A stretch of 64,000 bases of DNA from Bog-113 sp965226755 (lineage in GTDB: Bacteria; Acidobacteriota; Terriglobia; Bryobacterales; Bryobacteraceae). The notes under the pieces are model-generated. The model was not told the DNA's origin, ran no database searches, and was given only the letters and a program-made list of their open reading frames with translations. Positions 36,390-46,033 of this stretch are shown here, in pieces (the first letter of the stretch is position 1; every line of letters begins with the position of its first letter). The position numbers and the translations under genes are program-made. The stretch lies in contig CBDDDT010000005.1 of NCBI GenBank assembly GCA_965226755.1, positions 248,001 to 312,000 on the forward strand, in the 5' to 3' direction.

Positions 36390-37319
36390 ATGGAGCGACG
36401 AACCCAGACCATCGCGATCGTCGCCGCCGGCTTTCTGGTCGTGGCGTCGGCGGGCTTCTTCGCCTGGCGAAACAGCCGCGTATCGGCTCGTCCGGAAGCG
36501 CTTCTCCTGCGCTTGCCCACGCAGGACGCCGTCATTGCCGGGTTGGATTTTCACACCCTGCGCGCGTCCGGTTTTGTGGACTTTCTTCTGAACTCGAAGA
36601 CTCCACAGGATCCGGACTACCTCGCGTTCGTGCGCGATAGCGGCTTCGATTACACGCGCGATCTCGATTACGTTCTGGCGTCGTTCGCTCCGGATGGCGA
36701 ATTCTTCCTGGTGAAAGGCACGTTTGACTGGCCCCGGCTGGAGCGCTACGCGTTGGTCCGGAAAGGCAGCTGCTTCGATCATCTTTGCCGCATGGAGGGA
36801 AGCACGCCGTCGCGCAGAATTTCCTACTTTCCGCTGCGGCGGAACGTCCTTGCTCTGGCCGTGGCTCAGGACGACACGGCCGCCTCGCGCCTGGCGAACA
36901 CCGGACCGCAAGGCGACATCGATGTCCCTTCACAACCCCTGTGGGTGTCCCTCAGCGCGGGCGCATTGCGGCACTCCACTTCCCTGCCCGGATCCACTAA
37001 GCTTTTCGCTTCGGCGATCACGGACGCCAACCGCGTCACCATCACGGTGGGATCGGCCGGGAACCCCGCCGCCGGGAACATCGAAGCGCGCCTCGACGCG
37101 GTTTGTCATGATGCGCAACAGGCCGGCGCGCTGACCATGCAGATGCAGACTCTGACCGGCATGTTGCGCAACGCGGCGCAGCGCCAGGGGAAAGCGGTTT
37201 CGGCCAACGATCTGGCCGGTCTGCTGGCTTCGGGCCGGTTCGAACAGGCGGGATCGCACGTGATCGGGCATTGGCCGGTCGGGCGAGGACTGCTGGAAAC
37301 ATTGGCCGGCGGGACCTAG
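36390..37319 (+). CDS. Membrane-anchored protein of unknown function
   Basis: 309 residues. After a short basic end comes one membrane segment (IAIVAAGFLVVASAGFFAW, about 8-26); the rest is soluble and probably periplasmic. Lines such as TQDAVIAGLDFHTLRASGFVDFL and LDYVLASFAPDGEFFLVKGTFDWPRLERYA suggest a repeated alpha/beta unit. Two cysteines (SCFDHLCRM) could form a disulfide. No family is recognised. It lies 18 bases after aroF and may be cotranscribed, but no aromatic-pathway role is evident. Confidence 0.7.
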   Translation: MERRTQTIAIVAAGFLVVASAGFFAWRNSRVSARPEALLLRLPTQDAVIAGLDFHTLRASGFVDFLLNSKTPQDPDYLAFVRDSGFDYTRDLDYVLASFAPDGEFFLVKGTFDWPRLERYALVRKGSCFDHLCRMEGSTPSRRISYFPLRRNVLALAVAQDDTAASRLANTGPQGDIDVPSQPLWVSLSAGALRHSTSLPGSTKLFASAITDANRVTITVGSAGNPAAGNIEARLDAVCHDAQQAGALTMQMQTLTGMLRNAAQRQGKAVSANDLAGLLASGRFEQAGSHVIGHWPVGRGLLETLAGGT

Positions 37320-37835
37320 AAGTCGAGATCAGTTCTTGCGGCGGAATTCAACGATCACGACGAGAACCGTCCCTTTCGAGAACGCTCGCGCGAACCCCTC
37401 ATGCGGTTCATGAGTCCTTTTGTTACCCGGTCTTCGAGCATGCCGAAAGGCTGATCAGTCGTTAAGTAGGTCCATGTCGCTCCGCGGTCGAAGCGCTCGG
37501 GATCGGGGATTTCGATGGTCCCGTCCTCGTTCGTAGAGCGCGACGCTCTCGGCCATATTCTCCGTCTCTCCAAATTGGCAGCACGTTGGCTAACTGCGGA
37601 TGACGCCTGTAGCCGATTGAGCATAGCGACCGCCTAAGCGCCGCGCGGGGATAGCGTCGGAGAGCCGTGGGCGAGCCCATAATGCGCTGCGCGACCGCTC
37701 CGTATGCCGCCAGGAATGACAACCCAAGATTCAAGCACACAATGGGAACTCCACATGTTACAGTTTCAGCCCCAGCCCTAGTAAGTCACTTCAGGAGGAT
37801 GGCAGATGAAGACGAGAACCAACCCTGTCGGGTAG
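37320..37835. other. Gap without a convincing gene; possibly degenerate sequence
   Basis: About 515 bases. Two overlapping minus-strand frames (37355-37624 and 37462-37740) each look protein-like only in part: one holds GTIEIPDPERFDRGATWTYL, the other LPIWRDGEYGRERRA. This is the pattern of a frameshifted relic, but no family was recognised. Near the right end AGGAGG (about 37792-37797) precedes ATG 37806, which is in frame with the next gene but stops after nine codons at TAG 37833. Confidence 0.3.
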
Positions 37836-40527
37836 GTGTTGGCGTCGGCGTGCTCGCGTTACGAATGCATACGCCCGGCGACCGAACCACGCGACACCCG
37901 ATCACCCAAAATTTGGCGAAGTGCGGCCTTGCGCGGCGCGCTCATGCTTACAACGTTTTGTCTAACCGGCTCCGCCATCTTCGGTCAGAACACCTGTAGT
38001 ATGCCGTGGACGGAGGGGTCGGCCAGCGGCGGCAGCCTAGTCAGCAACTTTCTCGCCACCGGACCTCCCAGCTCCAACCCGTATCTCATGCCGATGTCCT
38101 CCAGCGGCAATTTCCCTACAAAAGGCGACCTTAACGCTCAATACAACGAGCTCTACTACAGCATTACGCGATTTAACAAGCTCGGCGACTGCCCGATTGA
38201 GCTGTTCATTTTTGGGGCTTACCCGAACTCACGCTACCTCTCGGTAAACCTGAACGACATGCACTACGGCATCGCCCAGCATCTCGCCGATGAAGACATT
38301 GATCCGATTGCGACGCTGACCGGCGGCATGGACGTAAACCCGTTTCTTACCGGCAAGTCGTATCAGAACAATCAATTCTATCTAGTCCCCGTCGGTTTGG
38401 GGACGGTGCCGAGCACGATTAATCCCGGATGCGGCATAACCCCATCCGAAGAGGACAATCTGCTCGACGCGACTCAGAGACACCTCTCGATGGACTGGAA
38501 CACGGATAACTGGTTCGCGCCGCTCGTCACCCCGACCGGGGATGGCATGACGATCCCGAACGCCGCCCATCAGGTAGATGATCCGGATCACACCACCATG
38601 GACATGAACCAAGGGGGCAGTCTCATTGTTCGCTATTACCAGTCGTACAACAGTTCGTGCGGCAGCCTCTCCAATTGCGAGGTTGCGACGTCCGATCCCC
38701 CTTACTTCGGGCTGCGGGACGTGTCCACCGGCTGCCCGATCGAATTGTCGTCAGTTGATGGATCGGGTTCGAATCCGAAGATTGTCTTCAACCCCCTCAC
38801 AAGCCCAGGGAACCAAGCCGACTACGCCATCTCCCCAACCGACCCGTCCTCCCCCGGCGACACCAACTGGATCAACCTTAAGCAATTCAACAATCACACC
38901 CTTTACGCCAATGCTACTCCAGATTCGTGCTACGCCGACCGCCTGGGCGCGCAGCCCAGAATGGGTCGCCCAGCCCGGGGCGGACGATGCCTACATTGGC
39001 GGGGCTATCTCGACGACAGACTTGGATGCACTGGCCGGAGTGGTGGGTGGAAACCCACCCCCGCCCGCGCCCTGCAGCGGCCCAGGAACGGGTCCGTGCA
39101 TGATCCTGTTTCAGCTCCAGCTTCCGACGATGCCGAACACCCCTTGCGCGGTCGGCGGCTCCTGTTCCCTGACGGGCCAAGAACAGCTGCGATACCTAAG
39201 TCTAACGTTCAGCTTCAACCTAAGCGGAGACGGAAACGCGTCCTTTGTGGCCAACCCGGACGGCCTGAACGACGCGTCGTCGGGTCCGGTGTCCTTGATC
39301 AGTCTTTCGGACCAGGCGTTCGAAACCGTAACGCAAAGCGGCAACAATTATGCAAACCTCCTGGTCAACGTGGACCCAAGCTTCTCCGGGAGTTTTCAAA
39401 CATTCGTCGCCAACCATCAGGGGGTGCAAGCGATCAAGGGCGTTTCACCCCCTGCCAACGGGACGACCATTTCAAACTCGACGGCTTACAATGTGTTTCA
39501 GCTCAACAACGGATTTACGGCACTCGATCTGACGCAGCTGTCCAACTTTGGCGAGCTTTACAACAGCATGAACGGCTATCAGGCGCCGCTGGAGCTTGAC
39601 CTTCGCAATACGCTTCCGAATACGGTTCCGGGCAGCCAATTCACGCAATCCGGGTTGGCCGTGCCATTCTCGACAACCCAATACTTGGGCAACGGGCAGG
39701 GCATCATGGGCGCTTATGTCCCGCTGGTGTCGTATGTAGCGTTGTCGCAGCTGCCCCAGGTGAATATGGTGCCGGCCTTTCCGACCGCCGGTACGCCACC
39801 AGCTTACCCGCCGGACACCAACATAAGTGAGATTTACCAGCCCAACCAGCCGTTGATCCCGCAGAGCTTTCCGGAGCAATACTGGCCGTCGACTAAAATC
39901 GGTGGGGTGAAACAGCTACTCTGCGGAGCTCTTGCAAACCCTACGACCCAGATCGATTTCGTTGGGACGCAGTTCTCGGTCCCGGTGGACAACATGACCA
40001 ACTTTCCAACGAGTCCAACGAACTGCAACACCGCGGCGAGCTATAACAGTTGCAGCCAGATCTTTTTTCAGCTCCCGCAGGCTGCCGGCAACATGAGCCA
40101 GAACTGGCAGCCGGGTTTGCCGCTGACGATCGAGGGTCAGGGGTTTGGGTATCTGCCCGAGATAACCCTGCCCTATGCGACAACGGGCTGGGCGGGGCTC
40201 ACCACGTCGTACCTGACGATCACGGACACTCCCTCTAACGGAGTTCCTTGGACCAGCCCAAACAAGAACTGCCAGATGCTCATCGTGAACTGGAGCCCGA
40301 CGGCAATTACGGTGGTCCCGAATGTGGAGGCTGGGCTAGAGGACGGGTCTCAGCAGATCGTGGTTTCCCCGCTCACGGACACCAGCCCGTTCAGCCTTGG
40401 GGCCTCCACGAGCTGCGCCGTGAGCTCGAACGATAGCATCCAAGTCAAGGTGTTAAATCCGCAGACGGGGTTATCGTCAACTGTCAGTAATCTTCAGGTG
40501 AACACGTTTGCGGGAAGCCTGAATTGA
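37836..40527 (+). pseudogene. Large exported protein of unknown family, split by a single-base frameshift
   Basis: One frame runs from about 37836 to 38940 and another from there to 40527. An extra base at about 38940 (GACCGCC where GACGCC would restore the frame) joins them as ...CYADAWARSPEWVAQPG. The joined product has about 860-890 residues. The likely signal peptide is LRGALMLTTFCLTGSAIFGQ, from a TTG at 37929 or the ATG at 37944. A better-placed ATG at 37806 with AGGAGG is in frame but blocked by TAG at 37833. The protein is rich in Asn, Ser, Thr, Pro and aromatic residues and probably beta-structured; no domain is recognised. Two sampled lines have about 48-53% GC, against 67% for a sampled line in ptrB. 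It may be a recent arrival that is decaying, or the sequence may contain errors. Confidence 0.6.
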
Positions 40528-40535
40528 TGCGGGTA

Positions 40536-42782
40536 CTACGACGGTCCGGCCCCCAGGATCGGCGTGAGCTCGTAAATCACCCCGTAATTTGGCGAGCCGC
40601 CGTATGTCGTAGCACCATAGACGTTGCCTTGGCCATCGACGACGGGTGCGGAGGATGGCTGTGCGCCGTCCTCCGCGCCTCCCGTGAATGCGTGAACCAC
40701 CGAGTACGACCCAGACGCCGAGAACTCGAAAACCACCCCGCAGCCGATTGGAATACCGCCGATGTCCGGCGAGCAGCTCAGGTCTCCGCCATACGGAGTG
40801 GTGCCATATAGATTACCCGTCGCGTCCAGCGTAACGTCCGTCGCTGGGCCGCCGCCGTCCTCTTTGCCCGTAAACGCATAAAGCACGGTGAATTTCCCGG
40901 CAGCCGATAACTTGTAGATCGTGCCCTGGAGATTAGGACCGTTGTGCGTCGCGGCCCCGTAAATGTCGCCCGCGGCCCCAAGGGTCACTCCCGTAGCTGG
41001 CTGTGCGCCGGTTTCGGGGATAAAATCGTGAAGAACCGTTTCCGTGCCGTCTGGAGAGATGCGAAATAAAGCCCCTCCTCCGTCGGCGCCCCCGTAAAAG
41101 GTCGTTCCGTAAACATTTCCCTTTTTATCCAGCGTGAGTTCGGGATTCGGAATTCCGCCGTCGCTGCCGCCACTGAACACATAGAGGGACGTAAACTCCC
41201 CCGTATTGCTCACCCGGAACACCCGGCCCTCCGGCGCGGGGCCGTCCGATGTCGTCCCGTAGACGTTCCCTCCGGCGTCCGCCGTCACCCCGAGGCAGTT
41301 ACTGCCGTCGGTGAATGCATACAACAGCGTCGCGTTGCCCGACTGCGTGATCTTATACACGTCGTCTGCCCCTTGCCCAATCAGGCCTCCACAGATGTAC
41401 AGATTTCCCTCGGCGTCCTGCCCAAGTTGCTGAGAAGCTACGGCCACCGGCAAGGGCAGCGTGCGTTCCACGCCGGCTTCGAGCTTGTAAAGAGCCCCGC
41501 CGTTCAACGCGCCCCCGAGCCGGGTAATCCCGAATATCACGCCCGAGCGGTCGCGAATAATCTGATCCGGCAGCGAGCCGCCCGGACTCGGCGGAAACTG
41601 ATACAGCGCGCTCTCCTCACCCGCTGCGTCGATCTCGAAAATGCCGCCCGCCAACCCGAAATTTTGCGAGCTTCCGGAGATGTTCCCTGATGCGTCGACC
41701 ACCACTCCCGGCGACGGCCCGTAGGATACCGGACAGCCTCCCAGTTCCGGCAGTGCGCCCTCATCCGGCGGTCCGGGAAACTGGTACAGCATGCTGGCCT
41801 TTCCCGACGATACCTTCACCTTGAAAACCGCCCCGTACAACGGATACTCGCCCCCTCCTTCGCCGCTCGTGACCATGTAGAGATTACCCGCGCCGTCCAG
41901 CGTCACACCCCCGGCGACGTTGGCTCTTCCCGCTCGCGGCAAGTCGAATTCGGTGTACTGCCCGCCGGCGCTGATCTCGAACGCCGCGCCCAGCACCGCG
42001 CCGTACAGATTGCCCGCGTCGTCCATCGTCAACCCGGACTGCGGGTACGATTGGGGAAAATCTGAGAAGCTGTGCAGCAGCGTGATCCGGCCCCGCGGGC
42101 TCAGCTTGAACACCGTTCCCAGGTCCACGGTCGTCCCGCCCATCGACGTCGTCCCGTACAACGTTCCCTTCGCATCCAGGATCACCCCCGCGTCTGGACT
42201 AGCGCCGTCCGTCGGGAAACCCGCAAAGTTGTGCAGCACCGTGAACGCTCCGGCGGCCGAGAACTCCCACACCACCCCGTAGTTCAGGCTGCCGCCCGCT
42301 TCCGCCGTGCCATAGAGATTGCCCGCCGCGTCCACGGCCACTCCGCCATAGATATTGGCCCCGTCACTGCCCCCGGTGAACGAGTACAGCACGGTCTCTT
42401 GCCCGGCCGGCGTGAGCTTGTAGATCGTGCCCCTGTTGAAAGCGCCGCCGAGCGTCGTCGTGCCGTAGAGATTGCCCACGGCGTCTTCGGTGACCCCGGC
42501 ATTGGGCTGGCTGCCATCCGGTTCGCCCTGAAAACTGTACAGGACCTTGTAGCGGCCTGACGCCGTGCGCTCAAACACCACCCCGTTATCCGTGGCCCCG
42601 CCTTGTACGGTGGTCCCGTAAAGATCGCCCGCCGGGTCGCGGATCACTGTCCCGCAAGGGTACAAGCCCTGCGGGAAATAGCCGAAATCCTTGAGAATCG
42701 TTTCGGTCTGGGCGTGGGCCGGCGCGCGGAGCAGGAACAGGATGGGAATCAACAGCGGGAAAGAAGCACGGAAAGAGATCAT
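40536..42782 (-). CDS. Exported GloVer-type tandem repeat protein
   Basis: 748 residues. ATG 42782 has AGGAGG nine bases upstream and gives a signal peptide (MISFRASFPLLIPILFLLRAPAHAQ); the longer frame to 42863 lacks one. The rest is about 14 repeats of roughly 50 residues, each with a GNLYGTT-like line, a GVVFE/GTIYKL line and TVLYSFTGGSDG, the pattern of the choice-of-anchor GloVer repeat family. These form a beta-propeller-like or solenoid surface protein. No anchor domain is seen at the C-terminus. It converges, with an 8-base gap, on the broken gene ending at 40527. Function unknown. Confidence 0.85.
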   Translation of the reverse strand: MISFRASFPLLIPILFLLRAPAHAQTETILKDFGYFPQGLYPCGTVIRDPAGDLYGTTVQGGATDNGVVFERTASGRYKVLYSFQGEPDGSQPNAGVTEDAVGNLYGTTTLGGAFNRGTIYKLTPAGQETVLYSFTGGSDGANIYGGVAVDAAGNLYGTAEAGGSLNYGVVWEFSAAGAFTVLHNFAGFPTDGASPDAGVILDAKGTLYGTTSMGGTTVDLGTVFKLSPRGRITLLHSFSDFPQSYPQSGLTMDDAGNLYGAVLGAAFEISAGGQYTEFDLPRAGRANVAGGVTLDGAGNLYMVTSGEGGGEYPLYGAVFKVKVSSGKASMLYQFPGPPDEGALPELGGCPVSYGPSPGVVVDASGNISGSSQNFGLAGGIFEIDAAGEESALYQFPPSPGGSLPDQIIRDRSGVIFGITRLGGALNGGALYKLEAGVERTLPLPVAVASQQLGQDAEGNLYICGGLIGQGADDVYKITQSGNATLLYAFTDGSNCLGVTADAGGNVYGTTSDGPAPEGRVFRVSNTGEFTSLYVFSGGSDGGIPNPELTLDKKGNVYGTTFYGGADGGGALFRISPDGTETVLHDFIPETGAQPATGVTLGAAGDIYGAATHNGPNLQGTIYKLSAAGKFTVLYAFTGKEDGGGPATDVTLDATGNLYGTTPYGGDLSCSPDIGGIPIGCGVVFEFSASGSYSVVHAFTGGAEDGAQPSSAPVVDGQGNVYGATTYGGSPNYGVIYELTPILGAGPS

Positions 42783-43009
42783 GCGAAGAGGCCTCCTGGC
42801 GGCCTCGTCCCGCAGATTAGCATGGCGCCGCGGAGTCGGACTTTCCGCAATTCCAAAACGCACGAGCAGATAGTCCGGAAGGCTGAGGACGAAGCGCGAC
42901 GTGCCCGGATCGCCTTGCCGTCCAGCGCGGGCCGCGGCGTTGATCGTCGATCCGGCGCGCTTCGTGGCGAGTTTGTGCCGGCCACATAGGGTTCGCCAAG
43001 CGCGCGCCG

Positions 43010-43831
43010 CTAGTTTCCGTCGATCTTCTTCAATCCCACCAGCGCCGCCACTTTCCCGAAGCGAAAGGAGAAGAGCGCGGCCAAAACACGCTGCGCCAGA
43101 TAGCCCACTCCGGCAAGGAAGCCCGCATGTTTAGCCAGGTAGCGGAACGTTCCGACTTCCCGATCCACTTCCTGCGCGTTGGTTGTCGCGGGCGGCGCCT
43201 GTTCCATCACAGCCGTCGCCCGCGGGTGGATCAGGATGCTCTTATTGGCCCGCATCACCTGCCTGCTGAGTTCGATCGAGCTCCCGTATTCCCCATAGCG
43301 CTCGTCGATCTGACGGAGCGCGCGGAGAAAGAACGCGCGAAACATAATGGCGTCCACCGTGGCGCGCGCCGGATGTTCGCCGGCCTGCGCCGGACGCAAA
43401 GGCGGGTTGGGTTGCGAACGCGAAGGAAGTTCGGAAACCTGAGCCGTGGGGCTCCCGCCGGGCCCGACCAGAAGCGGGCAAACCGCGCCCACGCCGGCCT
43501 CCTCGTCCAGCACGCCGGCCAGAGCTTCTATGGTCTCCGCGGTGATGGTGACGTCCGGCGAAAGCAGCATCACCCGATCGGCCGTGGCCGCTCGGATGCC
43601 CAGATTGAGCGCCTTGGTGAGACCGAAGTCACGCGGCAGACGAATGAATCGGACTTGCGGGAACTCCTCTTCAAAACCTTCCGTCTCGCCGGAGCCGTTA
43701 TCGACGACGATCGGAACGGAAACGCCTTGCAGCGCGTGAAGGCGCTCTCGAATGCGGGATTGATGACCGCGCGCCACCAGGATCACGGCGATTCGCGGCG
43801 CGGCGGCCGTCGGTTCAGGTGTGGGTGTCAA
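43010..43831 (-). CDS. Family 2-like glycosyltransferase
   Basis: 273 residues. A GT-A nucleotide-sugar fold is suggested by RIAVILVARGHQSRIRERLHAL, IVVDNGSGETEGF, DFGLTKALNLGIRAATADRVMLLSPDVTI and VDAIMFRAFFLRALRQIDERYGEYGSSIELSRQV, which parallels the rhamnosyl-transferase type of GT2. The usual DxD is replaced by SPDV. A C-terminal hydrophobic/basic stretch (GYLAQRVLAALFSFRFGKVAALVGL) may touch the membrane. Start TTG 43831 is uncertain. Likely role: polysaccharide or O-antigen assembly, sugar unknown. No other glycan genes adjoin it. Confidence 0.75.
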   Translation of the reverse strand: MTPTPEPTAAAPRIAVILVARGHQSRIRERLHALQGVSVPIVVDNGSGETEGFEEEFPQVRFIRLPRDFGLTKALNLGIRAATADRVMLLSPDVTITAETIEALAGVLDEEAGVGAVCPLLVGPGGSPTAQVSELPSRSQPNPPLRPAQAGEHPARATVDAIMFRAFFLRALRQIDERYGEYGSSIELSRQVMRANKSILIHPRATAVMEQAPPATTNAQEVDREVGTFRYLAKHAGFLAGVGYLAQRVLAALFSFRFGKVAALVGLKKIDGN

Positions 43832-43860
43832 CCCCGTTAGTCTAACTGTTGTGTGCGGCG

Positions 43861-46026
43861 CTATCGTGCGACGACTACCTTCTCGACGCAGGCGTTCTCA
43901 TAATCGTCCGCCACGCGGACCGCGATGGTGTGTTCGCCGGCCGCCGCGGCGGGAAGCGTGAGAGCATATTCGAGGCTCTGCGCATCCGAAATTCTCGACA
44001 CGGGAGCGGCCAGAATCCACTCTTCGCCATCGATCGCATATTCGGCGCGGCGGATGACGCTCAGGGCGTCGGACGCTTTCCACGTCACCTGCAACGCGGC
44101 GCCCGCGCGGGTCGCGCGGAGGCCGGAGATCACCGGCGGCGTGTTGTCGATCAGGATAGGACTCGAATCCAGCTGCCCCGTCAGCCCTTCTCCGCCCGGA
44201 TTGCCCGGTTGATCGCTCGCGACCACGCGGACCCGATATTCGCCATCCGGAAAAGCCGTCGAATCGAAGCTATAGTGGCGTTCGGCGAGTCCGTCCTTCA
44301 GAGGCTTCCAGCCCGTTTCCCCAACGCCGCGGATTTCCAGGTTATAGCGCAGCGGGTCTGCGTTCTCGTCGCTGGCGGTCCAGCGTACGCCAATCCAGCC
44401 CTTTGCAAACGCCATCGTGGTGGGCTCATTGTCCGCGCCCGGGGAACCAGGATTGAGCCGTCTGCCCATCGCGGGCAGGTTCAGAGTGGCCGGAGCGCGC
44501 GCGGGAGCGACGGCGGCGGCCGGCGCGGGAAATTTGTAGTTCGGCGGAGTGCTCTCGATGTCTTCCACGCGCGGCGCAACGTTGCGCGGAAGATACGCCA
44601 GTTCGACGGAATCGAGAACCGGCGACGCGCCGTGCGCGGTAGTGAGTCTGGCCCGCCACTGGATGAACCGCGATGCGGGCGGCGCTGTCGCGCTCCAGTC
44701 GCTCCAGAAATAACGCGGCCGATCCAGATTGCCGCTATGCGACTCCATGTTCAGCGTTCCATCCGGGATGTTTCCGTAATGGGTGATTCTCCCCCAGGTG
44801 GAAAAGCCCCCCGAATCGAAGACCTCGCTGGTGACGGCGCCTTCGGTCTCTAGGTCCGGACCGAACTGGAATACTTTGCCCAGATTTCCCGTGGCGGCGA
44901 TCAATGAGCCGTCGCCGGCGGCCAGCAGCGCCGTGATTTGGTTCACGTTGACGATCTCCAGCGCGGTATAAAGCGACGGCGAATCCACGCGGTAGATCGT
45001 TCCTTTATTGCCGCTGCCCAGGATGGCCACGCCCTCACGATCGAATGCGATCGTATAAACGACATCCGTGGGATGGCTCCAGATTCTCTGCGGAAGGCCG
45101 GAAGGGTCGATGCGGTAGACCTCCGATCCGCCCGTAAGCGGAATGGGCCGCGGCTCCGGGCGCGGCGCTTCGGAAGCCGGCCGTTCCGCCGCCGGGGCGT
45201 TTCCCATCGGACGCGCCAAGGCTGGCGTCGGCGCGGAAGCAGCGGCAGTGCTGGCTAACGGACCGGGGCTGCCCGCGGTCTGCGGCGTGCCCGCGCCGCT
45301 CGCGAAGATGCTCCCATCCGGCCCCGCAGCCACCGCGGTCACCTCGCGCCTGGGCAGCTGATACACCACAAACCCTTCCCCCTTCGGATTGACGCGGATC
45401 ACGAGCCCGGCCGGATCGGTCCCGGCGATCAGGTCCGCGCCGGCGAAGGCGAGGCTGCGGACATGCGTATCGTCGCTGCGAAAAAATACCGAGCCTTTGC
45501 CGTCCGGAGTCACCCGATAGATCTCGCCGTTGCCGCCCGTGGCGACGAACAGATTATCGTTCCGGTCGAACAGCATGGACCAGATGTATTTCTGTTTGGG
45601 GTTGAAAAATTCTTCGGTCTTGCCGCCCGGCCCGAGGCGGTAAATTCGTCCATCCGGGAACGTCGCGGCATACACGCGATCGTGCCGATCGATGGCGAGG
45701 GCATGCACTTCCACGGCGTCGAACTGGGCGATCTTTTCAGATTTTCCGTTGGCGAACCGGTACACCGCCGCTCCTGGTCCGCCGCCCGCGTAAACGACGC
45801 CCTTGGAATCGCGAGCGAGCGCCCAGAGGTACGCCAGGCTGGAGTCGAACAGTTCCCGCGACCGGGGCGCCAGCGTGATCCGGCCATCGCTCCGCACGGA
45901 TACGCCTTTCAAATCGCCCTTCTCGAAATCCGCGTAGCTCGAAGAAAGCCACGTTCTTGTGGAAGCGGCGAAGCACAGCAGGGGCGTCACCGCCAGCGCG
46001 GTGAGTCGAACGGAAACTTTCCACAT
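43861..46026 (-). CDS. Exported beta-propeller protein with Ig/FN3-like C-terminus
   Basis: 721 residues. Signal peptide MWKVSVRLTALAVTPLLCFA. Residues about 50-400 carry propeller-like blades (YLWALARDSKGVVYAGGG, AIDRHDRVYAATFPDGRIYRLG, FDRNDNLFVATGGNGEIYRVTPDG) interrupted by a Pro/Ala-rich insert near 260-300. The C-terminal third has FN3/Ig-like strands (WIGVRWTASDENADPLRYNLEIRG, PPVISGLRATRAGAALQVTWKASD). Such proteins usually bind partners or substrates rather than catalyse. Its ATG is 7 bases from the stop of the S55 peptidase, so they share a transcript and perhaps a process. Confidence 0.75.
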   Translation of the reverse strand: MWKVSVRLTALAVTPLLCFAASTRTWLSSSYADFEKGDLKGVSVRSDGRITLAPRSRELFDSSLAYLWALARDSKGVVYAGGGPGAAVYRFANGKSEKIAQFDAVEVHALAIDRHDRVYAATFPDGRIYRLGPGGKTEEFFNPKQKYIWSMLFDRNDNLFVATGGNGEIYRVTPDGKGSVFFRSDDTHVRSLAFAGADLIAGTDPAGLVIRVNPKGEGFVVYQLPRREVTAVAAGPDGSIFASGAGTPQTAGSPGPLASTAAASAPTPALARPMGNAPAAERPASEAPRPEPRPIPLTGGSEVYRIDPSGLPQRIWSHPTDVVYTIAFDREGVAILGSGNKGTIYRVDSPSLYTALEIVNVNQITALLAAGDGSLIAATGNLGKVFQFGPDLETEGAVTSEVFDSGGFSTWGRITHYGNIPDGTLNMESHSGNLDRPRYFWSDWSATAPPASRFIQWRARLTTAHGASPVLDSVELAYLPRNVAPRVEDIESTPPNYKFPAPAAAVAPARAPATLNLPAMGRRLNPGSPGADNEPTTMAFAKGWIGVRWTASDENADPLRYNLEIRGVGETGWKPLKDGLAERHYSFDSTAFPDGEYRVRVVASDQPGNPGGEGLTGQLDSSPILIDNTPPVISGLRATRAGAALQVTWKASDALSVIRRAEYAIDGEEWILAAPVSRISDAQSLEYALTLPAAAAGEHTIAVRVADDYENACVEKVVVAR

Positions 46027-46033
46027 TCAGTTT

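Noticed and set aside
37355..37740. Overlapping minus-strand frames with partly protein-like stretches
   Set aside because: Neither frame is coherent over its length, no family or start signal is convincing, and the two would have to be joined by a frameshift. Noted only as possible relic.
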